In this document: positions 53,684 through 64,000 of the stretch, in pieces
How positions within the stretch are numbered: position 1 is the first letter of the stretch
Layout of the letters: the number at the start of each line of letters is the position of its first letter
Assembly: GCA_013398015.1 (NCBI GenBank)
Contig: VZRR01007714.1
Coordinates: 216,067-280,066 of the forward strand
Reading direction: 5' to 3'
Length of the DNA stretch: 64,000 bases
Source: Oreocharis arfaki
Taxonomy: Eukaryota > Chordata > Aves > Passeriformes > Paramythiidae
The notes under the pieces: model-generated
What the model was told of the DNA's origin: nothing
The model's input: only the letters and a program-made list of their open reading frames with translations
Databases searched by the model: none
Program-made: the position numbers and the translations under genes

Positions 53684-53901
53684 NNNNNNNNNNNNNNNNN
53701 NNNNNNNNNNNNNNNNNNNNNNNNNNNNNNNNNNNNNNNNNNNNNNNNNNNNNNNNNNNNNNNNNNNNNNNNNNNNNNNNNNNNNNNNNNNNNNNNNNNN
53801 NNNNNNNNNNNNNNNNNNNNNNNNNNNNNNNNNNNNNNNNNNNNNNNNNNNNNNNNNNNNNNNNNNNNNNNNNNNNNNNNNNNNNNNNNNNNNNNNNNNN
53901 N
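53684..53901. other. Assembly gap (218 N)
   Basis: A run of 218 N. The length is not necessarily real. The duplicated flanks suggest that the two contigs overlap and that no sequence is missing. Confidence 0.99.
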
Positions 53902-54475
53902 CAAACCCACTAATAATTTAGCAAATAATATATTGCTAAATGCCAACTTTTACATGGCATCCATCTCTCTTTTAAAAAAGTGACATGGAAGCAAAAGTGC
54001 CTGTCCTTAGTTATGAAGTCCCTGCAGCAAGTCAGTACATGAACTGGTTTACTTTTGATCTTAGAAGTTCATTTGAGCTGTTTCATCTCTACCAGTCATG
54101 AGATTCACAAAATAAAGAAAAAGCCACAGAGATCCTTTTCAGAAAACAGGCCACAGCAATACCAACTTTCCAACCAGCTGAAAGTCGTTGTAGGCCTTTT
54201 AAGGCAAGTGCACACCACACACACACACACGAGTGTCCCAAGCCCACCACGGGATTGTTTGTTACACGTGTGGGACACACCCCTGCCAAGCAGAGCCCCC
54301 TGCACCTGCACAGGGCTCTCACTCCATCTCACGTGTCCAGCCACAGATTCACTGTGCCCGGGCTGACAAGCTGAGAAGGTGGGGGGGGAAAGGGAAGGAT
54401 ATTTTCTGGCAGCAAATTCATGGCTTGAGGGTGGTGCATCATTACTTCGGATTAATCTGATTTTTCCCTGCCCTA
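53902..54475 (+). repeat. Right copy of the gap-flanking duplication (contig start)
   Basis: This 574-bp segment begins at the first base after the gap and matches 53113-53683 end to end (offset 789, rising to 793 after the CA run, then 792). It continues into unique sequence at 'aaatggcactaaggtc'. It contains a CA run at about 54215-54230 and a G run at 54381-54388. Confidence 0.95.
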
Positions 54476-57400
54476 AAATGGCACTAAGGTCTATCTCCTC
54501 ACCTGCTCTTCAGCACTGGCTCTGTCCTCAGCCCTGGGCAGCTCTGCAAGAAGAGGGAGACAGCAGTGTCGTATCACCTATATTTAGCTGAATCCCTGAT
54601 CACAGACTTCCATTCAGAGATGATTTTTTTAATATAGGAATGCAATTTGAAAGTATGAACCTTCAGATGTCTTCCACAAATACATGACAATTACTTTAAT
54701 GGGGCAACAAAAACTTTATCAGCTGAAGTCCTGTCCTGTAACTCCTACAGGGTTTATAGGATTAAATTCAGTGTCTTTTTAAAGTCTCACTACTATATAA
54801 TTCTTCACTTTTAAGCCTCTTTTTCACCATCTTTTGGTCCGAGAAGTTCCCTCAAACCATGCAAATACATTTTTGAAGCACGGATTAGGTCTCTCATGTT
54901 TAATAAAAAGTCTACTTAGATTATTTTTCAGCTTTGTTATAAAAGAATATTGTGAAGTTTTTCAATGAACTGAACATACCTCTATTCTGTTCAAACAAAT
55001 CCACTCCAATATTAACATTTTAAGGATTTATGTAAAATATAACCAATACACATATTGCACATCGAGTCTTTGTTCCACAGTAACAAAGCAAAACAGAATC
55101 TTCTGATATATTCCCTGTTGTACTGCAAGTCAGAATCGTACTGCAGTTCCTTCATTCGGTTTTGCATAATATTATCCATAACACGTCCACTGTTTGGTTT
55201 TCAGGATGATTACAGTCAGGCCTCACTCAAATCTACAATCAACCTGCCTCACACCACAACTTCTCTCCCTACAGAAAGGGCTGAATAACTGAAAGGACAC
55301 TAAACCTCATTTTCATTCCCAAATTTGCATCACGAATTTGGAAACCATTTCACAAAGTGACTTACTTTATAAACCTCTACGATTGGATTTAACCCTGTGA
55401 GATGGGGCTCACACTGTGCTGGTGACCAAGCAAGGCCACTTGTGCACCAGCATTTGGCTGGGCCCCCAAGAAGCGACCAGCACCTTCCTCCTCCCTGACA
55501 GAGCTCCAGAGAGGTGATAGGCACAGGCAAAGCTGCCAGCAGATGGGCAGGCAGGGCCTCACCTGTCAGAGACTCTGTGGAGGATGCAGAGGTTGCTCTG
55601 TCCCAGCTATCACCTGAGAGCAGCTCTGCACTGGGGAGACACCTGAATTCAAGGCGACACCATCAAAACTAAAATACCTCCTTTCCCTCCACTCCTATCT
55701 TTGCACGTGTGCTGTGCTATCAGCCTTTCATATTATCCCTCCATTATTATACTTCCAAGCTCACTTTTTGACAGCCAGGCCACCCATATTTTGTATTTAG
55801 TCAGAATGGAACCACAGCATTAAATGATTTCTAGTTAACGTTACATTCTAGTTCTGTTTAATGTCCAGTTCTGTAGGAGAGATCTTACACTCTAATCAGT
55901 GTGCTTTGATGGGATTTTATTTTTAATTCATTAATATATCTTATTTGTTTTATAAATGATGTCCACTTTTTTCTACTTACAGGGTCTGTATTTTGAGACT
56001 TAAATATTTGATTATAATCCTATTAAAACAAGCAAATCTATAACCATTTAAAGACCAGTTTAAAAAAAAAAACACCTCACAGTTTTGGACTGCTAAAACC
56101 GCTGTATAGCTACACATCTTCTCTCTGTCTCTCAAAAAATTGATTTTTAGAGCCTTGCCATGAGCCTTTGCAGTGCTTAAGACAAATGGATTGTATTATT
56201 GAATCCAGCCCTCAGGAATCTTACTTCAAAATAAATCAAAACCAGAACCATTCTTTCCTGCAGGGCTACTAAAAACCTGTGTAGAAAAATAATTCACAGC
56301 TTCACAATACCAAAATAAAGTCTAAATCTTATGTGACTAGAGCAATGTATAGAACACTAATAGCATGTTTATAATGACTAAATGGAAAACACAGATAACA
56401 GAAAAATACTAATAACCCTCATGTACAAGGGCAGTTATCTCCAAGGAGGAAAAATTTACTAATAAATTATTGTGTAAAGTTGTCATTTATATGTAGCTGT
56501 CAACTGCTTCAGTTTCATTTTTTTCAAGGTCTGGAAAATGAGGTCAAGATCAGTTTCTGCCAATTAATTCCGAGAAAACTGTTATAAAAATCACAGACTT
56601 TCTGAGAAGTAAGCATTTCCTGTGGCCTTATTAAAATTCTATTTAGGAAAAAAAAATCAATATCGAAGTTCAAAATAAAGGGTCACATCATTCAGCCATG
56701 GCAAACCATCAGTATCTATACACTTACAGAGAGCTCTCTCTATAGGTACATAGATATACAAATATGTGACATAAATAATTACCGATAGGTTTAGTAACTT
56801 ATATTGTCCCCCACATACATGTGGATAATTAATATGAATGAGCTAATCCTTTACCCTCTGAGAGTTGTGCAAGCCACAGGCTGGTGTCAGCGTAGCTGGT
56901 TCTTCCCTCCCTTGCATTTCTAATCTCTGCACTCATCTCTTAGACAAAACCCGAGGCTGCTGAGGCTTCCCTGCAGCTACACCACCATTGGGTGGGCCCT
57001 GCTTCTCCACCCCACCTCTTGAACACAGTAAAGCTGTTTGTACCAATTCGGTCCAGGTGGCTCTGGTCCTCCCACGAGGTCATCAGTGGAGACTATAACT
57101 CATCATATATAACCACCCTGCTCACCTGACAGAGCCCCATGACCAATACAAGATGTTTATGAGCATCTGCAGGAGGCAGCTGCATTAATTTCTGCCTGCC
57201 AGGAGAATCCTACTGAGGGCTTGAACCTGAACACTTGTAGAAAAAGATATAAACATTAGTATGGGAAGGAGGGACATAAAAGGCTTTAATACTTGGTATT
57301 ACGGGCATAGTAACTGATTTTAGATTTTTGCTTGTATTATCAACAGTACTCCAGGTTGCTCTTAGTGCATAAAGAACATATTGTTCAGCTTCCTCTGCAA

Positions 57401-59552
57401 AATGCAGCTGAAAGAATTCAAGGGCATTCCCTGAAAACTGCAACTTTAACTCATGATTTCCTCAATTTCCAATGTATAGGAAGATGCGGCTGGTTTTATT
57501 GTTGTTGCTTCACCTGCCCTCACCAATTCATATTCATTTCAACCAAAAATTGCCAACAAATCAGTTCAGGACCCTGATTTGACCTATAAGCCTGTCAGAT
57601 TTGGCAGCTAGATGGAGGGATGAGCTAAAAAAGCCTGTGAGAGATTTTGGTGTCATTGAGCACACTTTCTTAAGAAAGCTGTTCTTCATGGAAAATCTAA
57701 CTATAGAAGTTTGGCTTATCTACAGCTTGGGAATGAATATGGCCTCAGAGCATACAAAGTTTGGCCCTCCACAGCTTAAGCTATTCACATTTGCCTCTAA
57801 CTTTAGTTGTAACTTGAATCTCTGAGGCTCCTGATTGGTTTTAGCTGTGTTAGATCAGATTTCCTATCTCCGTTGTAAATGACATTCCGTTTTCACGCAA
57901 GCAGGGGTCTCTGAGGTCCTCTTGACCCAATCAATAAGAGAACTTATTTTTCATGTGGCCAAGCTACAAGAAAATGTACATTTTCCTTTCATCCGTTTAA
58001 CAAGCCTACATTTGGTCTCTATGAGGTGAAAAGTAGAGCCACAGCTTGGGGCATTTATTTGCTCTATGACTTTCTAAAAGGAACTAAGTTGCCCATATGA
58101 AACTATACTTCTCTAGCATGCATTCAAAAAGCTCCACACAGCTTCTGAGAGTGCAGGAGAAAGCAACTGGACCCAGAGGGTGCCATGTTCCACTTTCTGC
58201 ACATGCATAACCGGGGGCAATGCTGCACACCCATCCACCCACTCACTGGGTGGTCCTACAGTGTGGTATTAATAGTAGTTACCTAAGTAGAGGTGAGTCA
58301 CTGCAGTTGATCTGTCCAGTCTTTTCTATGCACAATATCACTACTGCAGAAATATTACACTGATATTTAAAGCTAGATTTTTTTTTCCCCAAATAAAGCT
58401 AAGCACATGAAGAAGCAGAGATAATCATGCATTACTATCAAGAATCAACATTAATCCCTGTAACTTTTGGCACACCACCGATTCATCTTCCTATCTCAGT
58501 TTGGTTTGCCATAAGTTATACCATAGACCAAACTCCCGGATTTCTGAGATCTACACAAAATCCTTGTTGCACCACTTCCCTCGCTTGCTACACCTCACAC
58601 ATGCCCCAGAGCATTACCTGTCCTGTCATACCAAGCACTGCTTCTCAGAGGCTGTCTAAGCCTTCTCCACTTTATCATCAGGACATTGACTTCACTGTCC
58701 CCTTAGAGCATACAGCATCTACCCCACTAAACTGAAAATTCAGCAGCAGTCTAGGTTCCAACTCTGGCCTGGGACAGACAAGTGTAGTGTCTTCTTTGCA
58801 GTGCCTAATAAATCACAAATGCTGCTAGTGCTCTGTACTTCCAGATAAAAAAAGCTTGTACATATCCTACAAGCTGGTCTTTAAAACTTACATTTAGGTG
58901 ATTGTTCACACTTAGGTTGGGTGTTGGAATCTGACGATATAATCTGCCATTTTATTCAATGTGTCATAGCAGAGAATACCATAGTATGAACAGAAAATCT
59001 GAGACAAGAAAAAGCCAAGTCTTGGTTGCACATCTGATCCACACGAGCATGTGCTGACTTGTGCAAATCACAGTGCTCTTCATTCACATTTACAATAATG
59101 ATGACTGATGATGATGATGAAGATTAAGTCACTGTTCTGGTACTTTATTATGAAATGCTGTTAATTTCAGCCCATATCTGTGCTCAAAAGAAAAAATGTT
59201 ACAAAAATAATTTTATTCCCTTCAACTTTTTTTTTAAAACTCTTTCTGGTAAAGAGCGAGTCCAACACTTTTATTTTTGTCACTAGACAAAAACTGCTTT
59301 CTTTTTTTGTAAGAAGCAATACTAGATCCCAAATTCTGTAATGAGTTGTAATGAGGTGGTAAAAATGTGATGAAGAAACAGGAGCAAAATTCAACACTAA
59401 TCAGTCCAATTTTCTGTAACATTCCTGAGCACTCAAAGTTTCCTATTTCAGATCAATGCATAAATTATATTTAAATATTATTGTGACTTTCACTATACTC
59501 CCAGAAGCACTCACAGCTGTAATTTGCCATTTTAGTCCAAATGAAAGGAGTA
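54476..59552. other. Unique non-coding DNA with two GC-richer patches
   Basis: No gene supported. GC-richer stretches lie at about 55390-55640 and 56860-57180, neither with a recognisable exon. A short GAT-rich run lies near 59097-59122. Confidence 0.5.
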
Positions 59553-59618
59553 CATTTTGCTCTCACTTAACCACATAACCTCATTGACTTCAGTGAAACA
59601 AGGAGCATGAGAACGAGT
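59553..59618. repeat. Palindromic interspersed-repeat-like block
   Basis: 'cattttgctctcacttaacc', then 'acataacctcattgacttca' and 'gtgaaacaaggagcatgaga' follow the pattern of an old amniote palindromic repeat (TTTGCTCTCACTTACACC, TAACTCCATTGACTTCA, GGAGT, GTGAGA). The right half is more decayed. Family name not known to me. Confidence 0.5.
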
Positions 59619-62600
59619 CAAGCCTAAGTGCAATTACAGTATGTATATAGAATGCTGTATGTGCTATTTACAATGTGATGACATTTTGGAGTGAGAGGTA
59701 AAGCTGATCCTACTACATTAGAACAACAAGATAATTTTATCAAAGGAGCAACAGTAATACATGATGCATTACTGAGTTCTGCTTTAGTGTTTTTCATTTG
59801 TTAGCATTTTAATTTGGTATTGAACAAAACTTTCAAGTTCACAAAAAAATATTAACGCTACCATAGTGCTGTGCTGCAAGGTTAAAAGATGGCTACAGCA
59901 TATTAAGGTTTTCCTGTTTAATTTAAGACAGGGAATGGAAAAGGAAATCTTACGACCTTTTTTGGAAATATTTTCTACATAGAGAGACCACACAAAGGCA
60001 TGCTATATAATTAACCAATAAAACAGTTTTCAAGGCAAACATTAGAATACTAAATAATGAGTAAAATTTAGATCTGTTGCAACTCCAGTGACTGGATATA
60101 ACTGCTCCAAGCTCTTCAAGCAATCTTTAGAGGTTGAATTTTCACGTCCCCACACGCACGTTCTGAAGAGCATGCTCAGCAGCCACTTCACCTCCTCCTC
60201 ACCCAGCCCTCAGCCCTGTTCTGCCTCAACAGCTTATCATGGGTCACATGCATACCGAAGCATTCATGATACAATGGCTTCATAAAATCACCCAGAATTC
60301 ACAAGTTAAATCTTCACAAAGTCCCCAACTGCCAGACAATAGTGTAAATGTATAAAAATATCCACATAGGCATTTACCATTATAGCTCGGCAACAGAAAA
60401 TTACAGTAATTATAAATAATGAAGTCTCTGTCAGGCTTCAGTGATGGGAAAACTGAAAGACACTTAAGGGGAACATCCCTCTCCCTTCCCACAGAGACAT
60501 CTATTTACTGGTGCTTTCCAAAACAGGCACCGCCTGAGAGTGAGAAGAAGCAAGGAAGTACCTGCTCCACCCACCATATATCTCAGACACTGCAAGGTGA
60601 AGATTCCTTTGGGAATCAAACTTTAGGAGGGGCTCAAAGCAAACACAACTTCTGCTCTATGAGCCAACAGCAGTGGTGCAGAGGACAGCTGCAACTTGAC
60701 AGCTCCTGCTGCTCCAGCATGCACAAGGCAAGTCCTGTAATTGGGGATCTACAGCTTTGGGAAATACGTCCTTTGCCTATCCTACATCACTGATGCAAAT
60801 CCTCGTGGAGATTAGATTACTTTGTTCTCTTCTCTATGCTTTCTATTAAACCATGTTTGCAAAGGATTAAAAAGAGCTCCAGTAAGGCTCCAATGATAAT
60901 GTGAAACAAACATTCAAAGTGCTTTAGATAACAGATGCAGAATTTAGACCCATTTTCCTCAGATAGAATTGAGAGGAATAAAGCAGGTCACAGTATGGAC
61001 AAGTCAGCTCACAGATACAACCTCAACTGGCTAAAGCAAAAGAGTATTTGCTGGCAAACGTTAAGCTATTAATGCCCTGTCCATCATTTGTGTTTGAGCC
61101 ACATGGTTGTGGCTGGCCACAAAGTAGAAACAGAAGTCCAGATCCATCTGAGAAACACTAAACATACGCCACAGCTTCCACAAGTCTCCAATTCTGCAGC
61201 ACAGTTTTATATTCGGAAAAGCAATGACACTTTATATTCTGAAAAGCAACTAACTGGCAAGTTAGAAAATAAAAACAAATAACTATATAGACATACCCTC
61301 CTTTCACTTCATTCTGCAAAATTACCTGGCCATGAAGAGGAAGATAAAGATTTTAAAAATATGAAAACTTTAAAAACATGAAAAGTTACATCTCAAGCCC
61401 AGACTTTAAATAATGTCATATGCTGAAATGTCATTATTTCTTTACCAGAAGATTTAAAAAAGCCTAGTACACAGTGGCTTAGTGGCCTGGGAAGAACATT
61501 TGGTGAGGATTGCTCACTGAATTTTGCTCCAGCATAGGTCTGATTGGTTTGAGGTGCAAAAACAGGTTGTAATTTGTTAAAGCGGATCTACAATTTTGGG
61601 AAAATAAACATTGTTCTATCCCCCTTTGACAAAGATAGCAAACATCACCAACACAATTGTGGGAGGAGTGTAGAAAGGCTTGGCATTGCTCTTCCCAAAT
61701 CCATGACCAAATTGTAAAAGTGATCCAAAAAACTGTAGGAGAAGGAAATGCATGTCAATTCAGTCACTACAGCTGACTGCAAATGCATGATAAATTACAT
61801 TTTCTGATGTTTTCCCAGACTAGCTTTAAAATCCTGAAGTGATTTGATGTAATCTATGATTGGAATAACAACATGAGCATCATTAGAGAAGTGTACTTCA
61901 CAAAACTGGAAGGGTTAAATAGCAGAGGAGCTCACAGAATTTGTACTACTTTATCTGGCAATCTGTGTGCAGATTTGTCACTTGTTCAGCTGTCCCTAAT
62001 AGGGTCATTTCCATAGCAGGCCTGCAGTGGCTTATACTTCAGGATGACATGAAGTTTGCAATAGCACTCTAAAAACATTCTACATTATAAAATCACTGAG
62101 CAGAGTGATTTGCTTTCTATGTGAGATGATTGGATAGTCTGCCCTGAAAAGCTCAATTTCACTTCTGTTGATATGCCTTGGCTTTCAAAGTGCTTAACCT
62201 CATTTTGAGGTTGGAAAAGGTATTATCTGGTCTGTCATTAATGTTATAGAGAGGGTGGAACTTCTTTTCTCTTTAATCATCATAAAGTTCACTTTTTTTT
62301 TGTTTCAAACTACCTTAAGTTTGAGATTCTAACCCAAAACCTGATGACAGAAAAGTCAGTGCTCTGTTTAGACATGAAAAGGACGCTTGAAAGCTAGGCA
62401 ACATTGAATAAACGTCCTATTACACCTGTCCTGTGTGGCAGTTCATCAAATCAGTAGCACATAGAAATTAAAACCCCTCAGTCAGACTTTTAGTTGGTGA
62501 CATTTCCCCTTGACACCCTGGCAGCAGCAGAACTTTCAGTGCTTAACTTCACAGGATGAGCAAGAGACTAATACAAAGGGAACTTCCAGATTAAAATAGA

Positions 62601-62650
62601 AAATTTGAAATAAAATGCTCTACAGTAAGTACTGGAGATATATTTATTAA
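59619..62650. other. Unique non-coding DNA, no gene seen
   Basis: A 124-codon open frame lies at 60419-60793 (plus) but has no recognisable domain. Nothing else is supported. Confidence 0.5.
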
Positions 62651-62712
62651 ATTAAAAAGCATTATGAACAATTAAAAAGCATTTATGAACAAGTAAAAAG
62701 CATTTATGAACA
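62651..62712. repeat. Tandem repeat, three units of 20-21 bp
   Basis: Units are 'attaaaaagcattatgaaca' (62651-62670), a 21-bp version with one added T (62671-62691), and a third starting 'agtaaaaagc' (62692-62712). The sequence then continues 'attatttc'. Confidence 0.93.
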
Positions 62713-64000
62713 ATTATTTCAACTATTTGTCCTGTACTACCTGCTGGCATCTTATTAAATCAGATCCTATTAAGTTATATCCCCAAACTTAAAAGCTGAC
62801 AGTGTAATGAAAAAAACCAAAGCCAAGCAAAGCAAATTACATAAAACTCTTAAGTAGAGAGGAAAAAACACAAAGTAGAAGGATAATGGAAACTAATTAG
62901 TGTATTTTCTAAGTAAGACTAAGTTTGTAGGGATGGATAGCACTATTTGTGAATTGGTATTATACAGCAGACAAAAGAACAGACAGGATTTTAGGTATTC
63001 AACACCAACAAGGCCTGAAAAAGAAGCCACAAATTTCAGCCTAAGGGCAGCTTGGAAACAAATCTCCATGTGTAAATTAATTATGGTATTCATTTATTAA
63101 ATTGGAGAGAAAAAGCACCTTTGGAGAAGAAGGTAGTATTAGCAAAAATGGAGATGATTAGGTCCTGTGGGATAAGCTTGACAGATAACCAATTAATTAT
63201 TATCCTTGGAACACTGAGGGTGTCCTACACAGAAAACTGCAATGTGTCAATTAAAAAGTATCTACTGAACACATGATTTGTATCCAAGAGTACTGAGAAA
63301 TTTCTTTTCCAAGCTGTTCTTACAAGAAGGGATGATGTTAGAGATTAAGCTGTATTTTCACATTCTCCTCTGTAAGAACTTTCTCACATCAACAGTAGCA
63401 AGAAATAGAAGGTTGTTAAAAGGCAGGGATAGGGATCTTTGGAAAAATCTCACCATATGACCTACTGGAAGGAGAAATTATAGTTTAAATATACTCAGCA
63501 TCTAGTTAATTTGATTGCTGTTTTATACCAATGTAAAATTCAAACACATTATGGACTTGCTTGAAACAGATTGGGTCAAAATAGATATTTATACACCACA
63601 GTCCACTGATAGTATACCTCAGGTTTTATTTTATTGAAGCTTTCCAAGGAATTTTTAAAAGTAGTATTCCCTGAGACAAAAATATTCATTTCCTTTGATA
63701 GAGATTATTTTCCCCTATTTTTGTTCTCTTAAAAAAATATGAATTGATTTTTGGAACAAAAGAAAACTGGGCAATAGGTTTGCCACAATAAAGGAGTGGA
63801 ATGGAAGACACACCAAAACAGAAGTGTAACAATGAGCCTCCTGAAAATGTCAGTGTCTCATTCAAACCCATACTAGTCACAGAAGCAAAGTTCAGGATGA
63901 TTCCAATGAGAGTTGTGTGTAATAAGGGATATGAGACCATAACTGTATTTGAATGAGAAATACCCCTACTTTTAAATAATTGCTTGATGCCAGAGCTTTT
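62713..64000. other. Unique non-coding DNA, no gene seen
   Basis: AT-rich to the window edge. Open frames of 60-84 codons show no domain. Confidence 0.5.

Noticed and set aside
53266..53913. 215-codon open frame on plus
   Set aside because: It runs through 218 N that cannot contain visible stops, and its start is duplicated in the right copy (54055). It is an artefact of the gap.
60419..60793. 124-codon open frame on plus
   Set aside because: No domain, no recognisable homologue and no visible splice context. Its length is within chance for a moderately GC-rich patch.
1..64000. Bacterial features (operons, CRISPR, insertion sequences) and mitochondrial inserts
   Set aside because: Direct inspection shows no spaced identical repeats, no transposase frame, no coding density and no recognisable mitochondrial gene sequence.

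Overview
This window looks like gene-poor nuclear DNA from a bird, most likely a gene desert or the inside of a very long intron. The bird assignment is an inference from the repeats: four CR1 LINE pieces of the avian type, a fragment resembling an avian/passerine ERV-L LTR, a low overall repeat load and an AT-rich background. Nothing suggests a prokaryote: there are no operons, no ribosome-binding-site/ORF pairs, no long open frames and no CRISPR array.

I found no host protein-coding gene or exon that I can support. Open frames are short, in all six frames, and overlap on opposite strands as expected by chance in AT-rich DNA. The one frame with recognisable protein content (1659-2174, +) is the C-terminal part of a decayed CR1 reverse transcriptase with an internal deletion. 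I found no convincing tRNA, rRNA or other RNA gene.

Layout: 1-1531 unique AT-rich DNA; 1532-2290 CR1 (+); 2291-18925 mostly unique, with an old palindromic repeat (7099-7160), small tandem repeats and a purine-rich tract (11098-11420); 18926-19063 CR1 (+); 20608-20668 possible MIR-type SINE (-); 23139-23191 CR1 3' tail (+); 28434-28696 CR1 (-); 29283-29352 second palindromic repeat; 38317-38407 and 40828-40919 two copies of an unidentified ~91-bp repeat flanking an ERV-L LTR-like scrap (40431-40530); 42514-42541 pure poly-A; 45930-46380 a GC- and CpG-richer patch; 49521-49640 a 60-bp tandem duplication; 50359-50382 a perfect 24-bp palindrome; 53684-53901 an assembly gap; 59553-59618 a third palindromic repeat; 62651-62712 a three-unit tandem repeat.

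The most consequential observation concerns the assembly. The ~571 bp ending at the gap (53113-53683) recur immediately after it (53902-54475) with only a few differences. The left contig end and the right contig start are therefore almost certainly the same locus, so the gap is probably false and the duplication an artefact. I see no new gene system here. The best candidates for something undescribed are the two-copy 91-bp repeat and a few motif-dense non-coding blocks that need a conservation check.
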